Source of the DNA: Scheffersomyces stipitis CBS 6054
Taxonomy: Eukaryota; Ascomycota; Pichiomycetes; Serinales; Debaryomycetaceae
Assembly: GCF_000209165.1 (NCBI RefSeq)
Contig: NC_009068.1
Coordinates: 806,001 to 870,000 of the forward strand
Length of the DNA stretch: 64,000 nt
Reading direction: 5' to 3'
The position numbers and the translations under genes are program-made. The notes under the pieces were generated by a model that worked only from the letters and a program-made list of their open reading frames with translations, was not told the DNA's origin and searched no databases. Of the stretch, positions 50,123-60,763 are shown one piece after another; within the stretch, counting starts at the first letter, position 1; every line of letters starts with the position of its first letter.

Positions 50123-52555
50123 CTAACTCTTGATGCCATCCTTTTGGTTTCCCACATCGCTAGGATCTCCTATGTTGCTGGCACTGGCATTGCTATTATT
50201 GTTGGTGTTGTTGGTGTTGTGCACTAACTCGTTGGTGATTTGCTCCCGTTTCCAGAAACGAAGCAACAAATCGCCATAATTCTGAAGATCTTCGACTGAG
50301 ATCATTAACTTGAAATCCAACAATAACAAGAATTGCAACTCCAAGTAGTTCAACTCTTCCAACGGTAAGCCACCCACCTTGGCGTATCTTAGATTCTTGT
50401 AGAAGATATCACTGAAGAACTTAGACGAAACCGTGATTCCAGAAATGATGAGACGATGGATGTTGTACGAATCCATGACAAACAACTGCTCGGCATCACC
50501 AGCATTAGCAGTGTCTTCATTAATGGCCGCGCCTCCAGCACCGGCCCCCAGCGATGAGGTCTTTCTCTTCTGGTTGAGGTTGTTGGCTTTCTTTGCGATT
50601 CTATCGAAATAAACTAACAACGAAAGGAAAACTTCATTCGTAACAGGACAGTACTTCAACACTCTGGCTAGGTAGGCATGTAAAGAAATACCTGGAACAT
50701 TGGTACCATGGAAAGCCAAAACATTAGCCAAATACTTGTTCTTCATTTCGTCTTGTTCATCATCTTCATCCTGACTATCTATAACTAGGTCTTCGTCTTC
50801 ATCCTCGTCAGAATCTATATCTATTGGATTGCCATGCGAGTTTGAGTCGTCGTGGTCTACTTCTATGTTGTCGTCTTCGTCTCCCACGTCTACCACATCA
50901 ACGTCTACAATGAGTGCTCCTCCTACAGAATGCTGTCTGGTGGTCTCCATGTTCGAATCGGAAGTAGTTAACGAGCCCAGTCTATTAGCAGACCGAACTC
51001 GTTCTCTCTCTTGACGTCTGGCAAATCTTCTCTGTTCCTTCAACTCTGCCTGTTGAATCTTTTTCATTCGTCTCTCTTCCTTGAGTCGCTGCCTCATGGC
51101 AATGGTGTTATCAAAATGGTTGGGATGCAATTTGTCATTAGCCTCTATGATTTTAGTGAGAAGGCAAGAGAGCATTAAGATGAGATCGTTGACTGGATAA
51201 TCGACAATGTTCAAATGCCCATCATAGATGGAAGCATTCTCACCAGGCGGAGGATTATTTCCATCACGAACTGACAAGTTGTGCAAGAACTCTTTGTACG
51301 ACATGTAGTGGTCAGGCTCAGGCTGGATGTACTGTTGTTGATGTTGCTGATGTTGATGAGATGATGAAAGATAACCCGAGTCTACAGGTGGTGTTGCCGT
51401 AACAGAACTAGAAGCAGTGTTTGGTATAGGTCTATTAGCTGTTCTGGAGTATGGATGGTGATGGTAGGATGACGATGTTGGAGCAGAGCCAAAAGGAGCA
51501 GAACCAAATGAACTTGGAAAACGATGCTGTTGGTTTTGAGATTGTTGTAGTTGATTCTGATTCAATGGAGGTGTTGGGGTTGGCTGAACTGGAAACAGAG
51601 GATTGAATGAAGACAGAGCCGATGCAAAAGAGTCGCGGTTGGAAGTGGAGTTGACGGAATCCATGGAGATGGTGGTGGTAGGCATCGATTGGGGTACAAA
51701 GCCCAGAGGTTTAGTCGCATTCTGAAGCTGTTGATGTTGTTGATGTTGTTGCTGTTGGTTATCATTTGTGTTGCTGGAATTGAATGGATTAACGTTGGAA
51801 TTGGTCGAAGTAAAACTTTGGAGGTTGTTGGAGTTGGGCAATGACGGCGTGTAGGAGTGGACCGAGGAGTACGACGATGAGACTACAGTCGGTGTGTTGT
51901 GCGAAGACGGGATGTAATTGATGGAGTCGTTGGCTGGAGTGCTATAGAAGCCAGGTGCACGGTAAGACGACGAGTGGAATGACGACGACGTAGGTTCTGT
52001 GGATGAGAATGATATCGATCCAGTCACCGGAACGGCGGTCGGTACTCTGGCACTTGGATGCAACAAATTGTTAGTGTTGACTGTATTACCATTAGTGTTA
52101 GTATTAGTATTAGTATTGATAGAGTTGATAATAGTTTTGATTTTGGAATTGGAAGAATCGTTATTATTGATGATGTTGGAGCCAATGATGTCGTTGTCAT
52201 TGGCATTGTGGTTAGTGTTTATGTTGGAGTTGTATTTGGCGTAGTGATCACTAGGGTTGATACCACTACTGGTATTGATGCTATCGTTTATATTACTGGC
52301 GTTCACAGCACTAGACGGCGGATCATTCGAAATGTTGATGTTGATGTTGCTTGAGTTGTTTGCCGCATCAACATTGCCGCTGGCATTACTATTAACATTA
52401 CTATGGATGACATTGCTGCTGTCGTAGTCCATGTGGGTGGACGACAGAGATGGCGTGGGTGTGGACGACATCAAGTTTTTGGTCAAGTTGGAGACGGCAG
52501 GCTTGTGGAACGTCGTGGACGACGACACCGCCGGATGGTTGTCGTTCTGCATCAT
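50123..52555 (-). CDS. PCL7: Pho85 cyclin of the Pcl6/Pcl7 (Pho80-like) type
   Basis: This 810-residue protein is a Pho80-subfamily cyclin expected to partner the kinase Pho85. In S. cerevisiae Pcl6 and Pcl7 link Pho85 to glycogen metabolism and phosphate signalling. The N-terminal 430 residues are low-complexity, rich in Asn, Ser, Thr and Gln. The cyclin box begins near residue 453 (YPVNDLILMLSCLLTKIIEAND). It is interrupted by about 125 basic then very acidic residues (about 478-605), and resumes with ISLHAYLARVLKYCP and VFLSLLVYFDRI. After a second small insertion it continues with ISGITVSSKFFSDIFYKN, AKVGGLPLEELN and the FLLLLDFKLMIS helix. S. cerevisiae Pcl6 and Pcl7 are only about 420 and 285 residues. 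Two adjacent ATGs (52555, 52552) open the frame. Confidence 0.88.
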   Translation of the reverse strand: MMQNDNHPAVSSSTTFHKPAVSNLTKNLMSSTPTPSLSSTHMDYDSSNVIHSNVNSNASGNVDAANNSSNININISNDPPSSAVNASNINDSINTSSGINPSDHYAKYNSNINTNHNANDNDIIGSNIINNNDSSNSKIKTIINSINTNTNTNTNGNTVNTNNLLHPSARVPTAVPVTGSISFSSTEPTSSSFHSSSYRAPGFYSTPANDSINYIPSSHNTPTVVSSSYSSVHSYTPSLPNSNNLQSFTSTNSNVNPFNSSNTNDNQQQQHQQHQQLQNATKPLGFVPQSMPTTTISMDSVNSTSNRDSFASALSSFNPLFPVQPTPTPPLNQNQLQQSQNQQHRFPSSFGSAPFGSAPTSSSYHHHPYSRTANRPIPNTASSSVTATPPVDSGYLSSSHQHQQHQQQYIQPEPDHYMSYKEFLHNLSVRDGNNPPPGENASIYDGHLNIVDYPVNDLILMLSCLLTKIIEANDKLHPNHFDNTIAMRQRLKEERRMKKIQQAELKEQRRFARRQERERVRSANRLGSLTTSDSNMETTRQHSVGGALIVDVDVVDVGDEDDNIEVDHDDSNSHGNPIDIDSDEDEDEDLVIDSQDEDDEQDEMKNKYLANVLAFHGTNVPGISLHAYLARVLKYCPVTNEVFLSLLVYFDRIAKKANNLNQKRKTSSLGAGAGGAAINEDTANAGDAEQLFVMDSYNIHRLIISGITVSSKFFSDIFYKNLRYAKVGGLPLEELNYLELQFLLLLDFKLMISVEDLQNYGDLLLRFWKREQITNELVHNTNNTNNNSNASASNIGDPSDVGNQKDGIKS

Positions 52556-53721
52556 GAGGGTTACGGCTAAAGAAGAGGATTACGGCTACAGCTGAGATAG
52601 AGTGGTTAAGTTGTCTTTGGCCAACTGCGACCTCATTGGGTGGGGAGTGTATGTGGAGGATCTAGTAGGGTGTGTGGACAGGAGATGATAGAATGGAAGA
52701 GAGAAAATATACCGAGTCTTTATATTTGTCTTTATACGGAGCTATAGCATGTATAGCAGAGACTTATATAGAAAGATAGATACCCTCTAGAATGGAGAGT
52801 TCAAGTGTAATTGTAGAATTTTGATTTGGGTACAATTTGGTATTCTGTTCTCTGTCTCCGAAATTTATGGAGAGACTTCTAGTCTGAGAGGTGAGAAATG
52901 CTATCATGCCTACAGTACTTAAAATCACCACAGTCGGGCTCGATTTCTCTCGGGAAAGTGCACAACCATTCTCGTATTGTGATTCTTTCCTTCTCACCAG
53001 CCTCCATCCAGCAATTCGGCAACGGCTACCACGACCACTACCACTACAATGCAATACCATTCTAACTGGTGTCATACAAGCCCTCGGCGATCGAGTCCTT
53101 CATACCCATTCTAAACAGCCGAATATCCATATACTGTACATATACACATAGGGCACACTTCCGCCAGAGACTGGCTCGCAACAGAGTAATCTGATGTCTC
53201 AAGCTTCTTGCATCTACCTCCCCGGATTATATCCCCAGGAGCTGCTTCGTACGATGACAGTGTTCGTAGTCTAAACCAGGTCCCCAGACGCCTTGAAACC
53301 TCACCAGCTGTAATCAGGGCCATATCTCCTCGTATTTCCATTGTTACTTGGTTATCCGTAGTTGGCACAAAGTCAGCTTCTGTATTTTGGTGCCTGCTGT
53401 TATACCGGCATCCTAATTGGCGCACATACCACGTCTATACTTCTACATTCTCCTTTCTTCAAACAAACCGCTGAATATCGCAGATTCTCTAAAACTCAAA
53501 AAATCTGTCAATTCGAACCATTACAGCTGATCTCAACTAATATTATCAAATTCAACTCTAGAACTTCGACTTCTCTTCTCTATCTTTCCAAACTCAACTG
53601 CAGAATATTCTCCTACAACATATTTGTCCCCTGCACATAGTCGTCAAATATCAAATCTCCTTCTAGATTGCTCGACACTTCTATTCTCTTGTCTTCTTCG
53701 TTGTCACATCGTATACACAAA
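52556..53721. other. Divergent PCL-PET117 promoter region
   Basis: 1.2 kb without a convincing gene. Overlapping short frames on both strands (for example 53111-53425 and 53208-53474) have no recognisable features. The last 250 bases are CT-rich, as in a leader. Confidence 0.5.
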
Positions 53722-53994
53722 ATGTCTACTGCTTCCAAGATCACCTTTGGCTTATCCTGTGTTTCTGCTGTAGGAGCCTTTGTCTTCATCAACTATTCCC
53801 AGAAATTAGAACGTCTGGCTCTCAGACAGGGACCCATCAAAGACGCCGCCAGAGTACAGGCTAAATTGGACAGAGATTTCTCCAAGAAGCAAAGAGCAAA
53901 TGAATTGGAACACAAGGAGCAGATGGAGTTGAGAGAGAAGTACATCAAGTTACAGCCTTTGAACGACGAGATCATTCGTGGTGAAGAGAAATAA
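53722..53994 (+). CDS. PET117: Cytochrome c oxidase assembly protein Pet117
   Basis: Pet117 is a small mitochondrial inner-membrane protein needed for haem A synthase (Cox15) oligomer stability and thus complex IV assembly. The 90-residue product starts MSTASKITFGLSC, followed by one hydrophobic segment (about residues 6-26), the conserved RQGPIKDAARVQAK motif and a charged helical C-terminus ending REKYIKLQPLNDEIIRGEEK. It matches the family in order and size (107 residues in S. cerevisiae). The frame extends upstream, but the ATG at 53722 (ACAAAATG context) is clearly the start. One CTG codon (53815, residue 32) falls at a polar position of the family. Confidence 0.93.
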   Translation: MSTASKITFGLSCVSAVGAFVFINYSQKLERLALRQGPIKDAARVQAKLDRDFSKKQRANELEHKEQMELREKYIKLQPLNDEIIRGEEK

Positions 53995-54751
53995 TCGACA
54001 ACAAAGTCATCATGACTTTCTGAAGAATTGTCGACAGCATTACCATGCGATACTTTTCCACATATGAAATAGAAACATTAGATTTCTTTGTACAAGACGG
54101 TCTACAGCACTGCTACATTTGAAGCTCATGCTACATCCGACTACTTCCAGACTCATTTGATCTACGACGAATATGCCCTTAAACCTACTATGCCTGTAAA
54201 TAGCCATCTGTAAATATATATCATGCTGTAAATATACTCCAAGCTTACGTTTCCATAATATTTACAATCGCTGCCTACGTATGTTTGTGTTCTTGGAGAC
54301 ACCAGAAGTTTGAAGCCGTAGTTTACGGGATTCTGATGTACTATGATGCACTTTTTTGTCTACGAACAGAACCATAGTGGTATAGCCAATCCCTAGATTT
54401 ACCTCTTGCCTCAATCGACTTACCAAGACGGTTCGTCAGTATAGAGAAGATGTTTGGTCGTCTACGCGAACCCAGAGGGCTCTGACCGGGCCAAGACACT
54501 TGCGATTGGTCCACAGATCCTTGTTCGGTGGTTATAGAAGAAGAACATGGGCTAGAAAATTTGGAAATTTTTCACTTCTAAATAGTTCAGATGCGAGTGC
54601 GTACAGGACAGAAGTGGACCGCAAAGTAGCACAGACCCTTATGGTGCTTGTGAAGCTGAACAGCTTTAGTCTTCATTATTTAACATTTTTAGGAACCTAA
54701 GTTACCTCTATCATTAAAAAGCTCAAAACAGAAAGACAAAACACTCTTCTA

Positions 54752-54784
54752 AGTTTAGGGAGTACTGTTCCGATTCCCTAAACT
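54752..54784. repeat. Hairpin with perfect 10-bp arms (TTTAGGG core)
   Basis: AGTTTAGGGA at 54752-54761 is exactly inverted as TCCCTAAACT at 54775-54784 across a 13-nt spacer. Two further TTAGGG motifs follow within about 50 bp (near 54817 and 54833). TTAGGG is the Tbf1 core as well as a telomere-like motif, so this could be a protein-binding array or a structured 3' element. Confidence 0.6.
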
Positions 54785-55020
54785 ATAAAATCGCTGCGCA
54801 CCTTTGTGCTCGCTAATTTTAGGGTGCAAAAAATTAGGGCTACCAGGGTTTACTCCAATAAATATGTATTTATTACAGCTCCGTTTGTATAGGTAGAGTC
54901 AGCTATATACAGCAAGAATCAGATAAATAAATAATAGTATACCTTTTCGACACGGAAAGTAAGTGTATTTTTTTGTATTAGATGTATAGATGTGAAACCA
55001 ATCAACATTCTGTTTGAGTT

Positions 55021-55040
55021 TATTTGTATTTGTATTTGTA
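55021..55040. repeat. TATTTG hexamer tandem, three copies
   Basis: Three uninterrupted TATTTG units followed by TA. A minor simple repeat downstream of the C2H2 gene. Confidence 0.7.
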
Positions 55041-55202
55041 CCCTGTAACCTTTTGTTATATTTGCTATAGCAGCTTGTTCATATCTGATACTAGTTCAAC
55101 TAGTATACCTTGTAAGAACCCAGCTAGAATATGAAAATGAATAGTGAAAAGTTGGAAAACTGTAGAGGTGTATGTACATGATCTTTGTAGCTATACTAAA
55201 CG

Positions 55203-56270
55203 TTAGTCCTCCATCTTGCCCAACACACCTTCGTCAAACGAATTGCTGGTTTCCTCATGTTCGTGATCCACTTTTTCGTCGGCTTCGTCAATGCGGGGAG
55301 AAGTGTCGAGCGTAGAAGGTGCAAAAGTAGTAGATGTAGGTATGGATGGTGCAGCCTTGTAAGAAGGAGAGGGCGACTTCAAGTCATGTTCGTAGCCATT
55401 TTGAGCAACCGAGCTCGATCTTCTCCTCGAAAGCTCGCCCATAGCACGTGGATTGTCGAGATAGCCACCAATGGAAGGCGAAGATGGTGTTTGGCTGTGG
55501 AGGTGACTATGGCTCTTGTCCACTGGAGGGTATTGTGAAATGGAGTGTGTTCTATTATAGTTGACCTTAGAGTCTTCTCTGACATCAAAACTGGGTACAT
55601 GGGATGGTACTGACTCGGGATCGAATGCGTTCTTGAATTTGAGCGAATGTGCTTTTCTTTCACTTTCCACATTACCGACTGCTGGTGGTGTAGGTGTATG
55701 GGAAGTAGGGTTTGTTTCAGCCGAGTTGCTAGGTGAAAACGGTGATTTGTAGCGAGGATCTTCCGATTGGCTATGTTGCATCATCTGGTCAGTATATGCG
55801 GTCGAATTTCTTCTAGAAGAAGACGTCTCGTTCATACCCACTAAGATACTAGCAGCCTCTAAGAGCTGGACCTGTTGATGTTTCGATATCAAGAGCTTCT
55901 TGGTAACGTTCCATTCTGGCGTATGTTCCCAGAGATGTTTGGCTAGGGACGAAATGTGCTTGTATCCTTTTCCACATGCCTCACACTTCAACTCTTCTTT
56001 CAATCTGCCTGTTTCTCCCTCGGAGATTCTTCTGACTACAAACTCACGAGATAAAACTGGCACAGATGACGACAACGGCAGGTTGTACATATCGCTTGCA
56101 CTAGAAGACATCGAAGCATGCTGTCCTGGATGTCCGTGATGGTTGTTGTGCTGGTGGTGGTGGTGCTGGTACGAGGATTGGTGACTTTGAGGCTGGTGCT
56201 TTGTGGGAATAGTATATGGAGTAGCAGACGAGTTACGTCTGTTGTAGTTGTAATGGGCACTTGACGTCAT
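55203..56270 (-). CDS. Single C2H2 zinc-finger protein
   Basis: This 355-residue protein carries one classical C2H2 finger at C96/C99/H112/H116 (CEACGKGYKHISSLAKHLWEH). It sits between the conserved FVVRRISEGETGRLKEELK segment and a helix, TPEWNVTKKLLISKHQQVQLLEAA. The same finger-plus-flanks arrangement is widespread in fungal proteins of unknown function. The N-terminal 75 residues are His/Ser/Gln-rich, and the C-terminal 190 residues are Ser/Pro-rich and disordered with many SP sites. It is probably a nuclear regulator, but no target is evident. A single finger usually needs a partner or flanking basic residues for DNA binding. The ATG at 56270 is the start. Confidence 0.82.
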   Translation of the reverse strand: MTSSAHYNYNRRNSSATPYTIPTKHQPQSHQSSYQHHHHQHNNHHGHPGQHASMSSSASDMYNLPLSSSVPVLSREFVVRRISEGETGRLKEELKCEACGKGYKHISSLAKHLWEHTPEWNVTKKLLISKHQQVQLLEAASILVGMNETSSSRRNSTAYTDQMMQHSQSEDPRYKSPFSPSNSAETNPTSHTPTPPAVGNVESERKAHSLKFKNAFDPESVPSHVPSFDVREDSKVNYNRTHSISQYPPVDKSHSHLHSQTPSSPSIGGYLDNPRAMGELSRRRSSSVAQNGYEHDLKSPSPSYKAAPSIPTSTTFAPSTLDTSPRIDEADEKVDHEHEETSNSFDEGVLGKMED

Positions 56271-57388
56271 TCTAGAGTTGTTAAAAATAATATGTTGCTT
56301 GTGGTATTGTGTATTCTGTGAAAATTTGTGTGGGATATTGTACGAAATTTGTTGTGAAAATTTGAAGCTTATACTAGTATAAGTCGAGAAAAGCTAATTG
56401 TGTCAGGTTCAGGATTACACTGAGAATATGCTGGATATTTGCTGAAACAGAATGTATGAACAGGTCGTTATGCCCAGAAGAATCGAGAGAGTACTCTTTT
56501 CCAACTGTCGTTGACACAGCTTTGGGTTGCTGTTTTCGGTGGTTGAAAGTTGCAAGTCTCCAATGACAAGACAGGTTGGGCAGAAATAAAAATGCACACT
56601 TCGCCTGGAAAGTCGTTTCCTGGTCTGAGTTACACAGATACTGATTCTGACGTGTACTGAAGATCGAACGGCCCGAAAAGACAAAATGAAGTTATACAGC
56701 TGTGGTTGAAGCAAGTAGTCTCTCCAGTGTTGGAATCGTCTTTCCAAAATTTTTTTTTGATGTTCTTTCTTTTCGTGGATCTATGTGCAGGGAACCTAAA
56801 ATTTTTCTAGCAGCCACAGCGACTATGAACGAGATGAAGACATTGGTAGTGAAAAGAAATGGAGCATATTTGAAGAGTTAATACTGTTAGGTGCTTATAA
56901 ACCTATGGTGTATATATCAGGACATCGTAATTGACAATTTGGTGTTCACCTACGGAGGTGTTGCTCTGTCAGCAGTTGCCCGTCGCACCGGCTGCTAAAA
57001 GTATCTAAGATATTTGCATCACTCGATGCAACATGCACGTGATGAATGGTTGCAATTCCGTTAATTATAAATTCTAGATGCCAAACTAACCGGATGCACA
57101 CTGTAAGGTCTTGAAAAGACTGTCGATTATTATGGGACATAATAGGAAAACAAAATCAAATATGATATGACCAAAGATGGGACAAATAGCCGGAATAGCA
57201 GGCATTGTAAAATTTGCGCTTTTACTGAATTGACAGTTTTTCCGAGAGTAATAAGAAACACGATTTTAAGATAATTGAAAAGTACAGCAAATACAGTGGT
57301 ACTTGGTTTGTCTATATTTGAAAACCTTTGCCTTGAACAATTTCTTCTCGTTTGAATAGTATATTAAATTTAAAAGACCGTAAATACA
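56271..57388. other. Intergenic region upstream of the C2H2 gene
   Basis: 1.1 kb of non-coding DNA lying downstream of the permease gene and upstream of the C2H2 gene. It includes a CACGTG at 57036-57041. Short minus-strand frames at 56415 and 56946 are not convincing. Confidence 0.5.
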
Positions 57389-58948
57389 TTATAATACTTC
57401 ACTTTCCAAATCTACTTCTGAAGGATTGACAAACTTGGTTTTATACCACAATTTATGACCAACTATCAATACAACATTGGCTAATATTCCGACGTAACAA
57501 GTTATAAAATTTTTATACTTGAAAGTGATAATGAATGCACTGTAACCATTGAAAATTGTGATTATAACAATAAGGAAGAGTGCAACATAGGAAATATATG
57601 GTTGGAACCACATGCGAAATGGAATATCTTCTCTTGGGACATTCTGAGCTCTTATAGCTCTATTATATCCATAATATGCAAGCAAAATGTAAATCCAATT
57701 CATTACTCCAAAAACGGATACGGTACTAGTAATATAGCCAAATGCAGTGGCGGCGCCTTCTTTAGTATTCATAAAAGATAACAAGCCAAGCAAACACCCA
57801 GCGATACATCCAACCCAAGGAACTCTCTTTTTCGTCAACTTTAAGAAGATTTTTGGGGCTTCCCCATCTTTTGCCAAACCATAAAGTTGTCTGGAGCAGA
57901 TGTAAATATCAGTATTGGCAGAACTTGCAATGAAAATAAGTAAGCATGCGTTAATGAACGAAGGCAATACTCTGATTCCTGACTCCTTGATGGCAATGAC
58001 GAAAGGGGAGGCATTTGCACTTGTCCCACCAGCCTTGACTAACAAAGGACTCTTTGGATTTGCTACCAAAGTTAACAAAAACACCCCAAATATATAGAAG
58101 AAACCAATTCTGATCAAAACTTGCCTAGAAGCCTTTGGAATAGTTTTCTTTGGGTTGGCAGCTTCTCCAAAAAAGATTCCTGCTGTTTCTACACCAATGA
58201 AACCAAACAAGGAAGAAATAACGGCAGCCCACCAGCCCAAAAATCTACCAGTGTTACCTTGAACTAAATATGGCAAGAATGCTTCTTCCCTCCAATATTG
58301 AAATCCAATTGTTTTTCCACTTGGGCCACCACCGCAAGTAATAACAAGACAAACAATGTAGATAATTACTAACGTTAAAAGTTTTGCAATTGTTAACACA
58401 AACTCCAATTCACCGTAATATCTAACCGGCAAGAAGTTACATGCAATACATGAAACATAGAGAATAGCAGCCCAAATTCCCACATTTAGATCAGGTCTCC
58501 AATATTGAATAACCAAACCGAAACCCGTCATGTTAGCTCCTAGAACAATTGCATATTTGAGAAAATAATTATATCCAGCTGCAAATCCAAACGATTTGTC
58601 AAAATACTTGTTAACATATCCTGAAAATCCTTTATCCATTGGTAAGAACGCAGCCATTTCTCCCAAAGAGAATATCACAATAGTAAGAAGGGACCCCACA
58701 AAGCAATATGCAATGAAAAGAGACGCAGGACCTCCTCTAACTAAACTAGTTCCGGTACCGATAATATGTCCAGTACCAATGGCACTTCCTAATGTCAAAA
58801 GCGTGAGAACTCTGGCATTTATGTCTCTTGAGAGATGGGAAGAGTGTGCGGGAAGATCGTAGTCGTCTTCTTCGTTATCTACGGACTTTTCTTTGGTCGT
58901 ATTGTGCTCGGCTTCCAAACGAGCCAAACTCTCTTTACTATCTGACAT
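57389..58948 (-). CDS. DIP5: Dip5-like dicarboxylic amino-acid permease
   Basis: This 519-residue, 12-helix transporter belongs to the yeast amino-acid permease (YAT) family and is closest in pattern to Dip5, the high-affinity glutamate/aspartate permease of the plasma membrane. Helix 1 carries GSAIGTGHIIGTGTSLVRGG, followed by SLGEMAAFLPMDKGFSGYVN. Later motifs include IQYWRPDLN, FGFIGVETAGIFFGEAANP, GIRVLPSFINACLLIF and SANTDIYICSRQLYGLAKDG, and the C-terminal FVNPSEVDLESEVL resembles the Dip5 end. The cytosolic N-terminus (about 38 residues) contains Lys residues that could be ubiquitinated. A minus-strand TATA box and a TCACGTGA box lie upstream. Another specificity within the family cannot be excluded. 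Confidence 0.88.
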   Translation of the reverse strand: MSDSKESLARLEAEHNTTKEKSVDNEEDDYDLPAHSSHLSRDINARVLTLLTLGSAIGTGHIIGTGTSLVRGGPASLFIAYCFVGSLLTIVIFSLGEMAAFLPMDKGFSGYVNKYFDKSFGFAAGYNYFLKYAIVLGANMTGFGLVIQYWRPDLNVGIWAAILYVSCIACNFLPVRYYGELEFVLTIAKLLTLVIIYIVCLVITCGGGPSGKTIGFQYWREEAFLPYLVQGNTGRFLGWWAAVISSLFGFIGVETAGIFFGEAANPKKTIPKASRQVLIRIGFFYIFGVFLLTLVANPKSPLLVKAGGTSANASPFVIAIKESGIRVLPSFINACLLIFIASSANTDIYICSRQLYGLAKDGEAPKIFLKLTKKRVPWVGCIAGCLLGLLSFMNTKEGAATAFGYITSTVSVFGVMNWIYILLAYYGYNRAIRAQNVPREDIPFRMWFQPYISYVALFLIVIITIFNGYSAFIITFKYKNFITCYVGILANVVLIVGHKLWYKTKFVNPSEVDLESEVL

Positions 58949-59012
58949 TACGAATTGGATCTAGTTACATGAACTAAATTAAATTAAAATTGCGAAGAGG
59001 CTGAATCACCGA

Positions 59013-59020
59013 CTTTTATA
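59013..59020 (-). promoter_or_regulatory. TATA box of the DIP5-like gene
   Basis: On the minus strand the octamer reads TATAAAAG, 65-72 bp upstream of the permease ATG. This is a canonical TATA element at a plausible yeast distance. Confidence 0.6.
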
Positions 59021-59064
59021 GCAGATCCCCAGATGCTATAAAGTCTATTCATTATCAATCATAT

Positions 59065-59070
59065 CACGTG
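59065..59070. promoter_or_regulatory. CACGTG box upstream of the DIP5-like gene
   Basis: TCACGTGA lies about 117 bp upstream of the permease start and 45 bp upstream of its TATA box, a normal activator-TATA arrangement. Confidence 0.5.
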
Positions 59071-60763
59071 AAATTCATAGCTTTAGATGAGTTGTGGCTG
59101 TATAAAAGCCTCTTAATATACAGTGGTACCTTAGTCTAAAAATTGGAACGGCATTCTCGGTGTTTTGTGTCATCGGTCCGATAACATATTTTTCTGAAGT
59201 GTAAGTTCACTTTTATTTTTGTCCGAATCTGGTATTCACAACGAGCCTCAGATAGTAGACAATGGGCTCCGAATTTAGATCTCATTAGTGGTAAGCGTTT
59301 ACGTCAATCTAATACAAGTATTGCGTGCATGCTTAAAGGCTCCACACAAACTATTTCCTATTCTCTTTAGCAAATTTGAAATGCTAGCTTATTTCAACTT
59401 AAAAAACATGAAAGAGGAGGGATTTTCTATTAATGCAAAATGAGTTAGAAAAATGAAGCAGAATACTGTCCGGATTCCAGGACATTTAAAATCGAGTGTA
59501 CTGACTTGTCACTGCAATTGGCCGCTTTCTATAAACTCATAGCTGAAAGTCAGAGTTTATGGTTAGAATTAATTTGGTCAGAGATCGTTATTTCATGCAG
59601 TATGCCGAATAGAATATACACAGACATTATGTTTGCTCGTATAATTCTGTCAACTTCCCATTCACTTTTATATACATAACCGCTTTCTCGTTGTCGATGG
59701 AATTCACTGCTTCATAAGATCATGTGAGACAAGATTTATATTTTAAGTGGCATCGGCAGCTTCAGAAGTCTCACTGTGGCTACGCAGAGATTAGCACCCA
59801 AACCTTCATCTCAGTCCAGATCCGTTGGCCAACTGAGCCATGAACATGTTGTTCAGGCTACTGTTGTCCATATTGCAGTGAGTGACGAGATTTTGTCTTC
59901 TTTAGTGAACAATGAGATTATTGTAGCGTGGGTATATATTAAGTTTAAGCTTTATCGCCATATTTTTAAGGAAGTAATATTTTTTTTTGTTAGATTCTAA
60001 TGCTCGCTTAAGCAAGTCTGACACAACTGGGTCAGGGACTGGGACGGCACATGCAATACATCAATCATCCTAACCTTATTGAAGAGCCCCATGGCTGCCA
60101 AAAACATTAGGGTTGCACTTGCTATAGGTTCTCATTGACTGTTTGAAGAATATCAATGCCATGTTTGGTTGGTTATCTCATCTGTACACGTGCCCAAGTT
60201 GGCCAGAACTAAGATCCATTTTGAATCTGGGTAGAGATCTTTCTGTTCCCATCACTCTTAGAAGATCAATTCCGTTTTCGAGTTGGCCTCACTGAAACTA
60301 TTGACTTTAAATTCGTTTGATAGCAATGAGGGAGGTATTTTGCCAAAAAAAAAATTCATCTGCAATTGCTGCATACCGAATAATAATTGGGTAGAATTAC
60401 AGAGATTCAGCCTGCAACACATTGTAAGCTCCTTGCAAGTTCATTGCATTTTTTCTGTGATTCTTGGCCAATTGATGTGTCATTAAGAACAACTAATCCT
60501 AATTCATGCGAACAACTCGAATAGTTATGAATTTTTCTAATATAAAGATTAATGATATCCATTCTCGCTCTTTGCCATGTAGTTCCAAAAATGTTTTCGG
60601 TTATCTTCTGACTCTACGACAAGATCTATTGCATATTTGGATGTGCATTCGAGGAACTAGCAGTAAATCACCAATGTACGCAGAATGACCGTTACGTTGA
60701 ACTTATTCCTGAGATGTGGTATCAAATATATATATTTGTATATAGTTATTCATGCTATGTTTG

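Larger units (their letters stand above)
53995..55202. other. Convergent intergenic region with repeats
   Basis: 1.2 kb between the 3' ends of PET117 and the C2H2 gene. No ORF is convincing. It holds a hairpin with 10-bp perfect arms (54752-54784), a cluster of TTAGGG-like hexamers just after it, and a short TATTTG tandem at 55021-55040. Confidence 0.55.
58949..60763. other. 1.8 kb region between BIM1 and the permease gene
   Basis: This is a long upstream region for the permease gene. It contains the TATA box and CACGTG described separately, and another CACGTG at 60187-60192. The short frames at 59776 and 60283-60873 lack coding character. I see no tRNA, although one A-box-like string occurs at 59828-59842. 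Confidence 0.55.

Noticed and set aside
59770..59850. Minus-strand tRNA-like A box (TGGCTCAGTTGG) near 59828-59842.
   Set aside because: No D-stem complement, no TTCGA-type B box at the right distance and no acceptor stem. I found no complete tRNA anywhere in the window.
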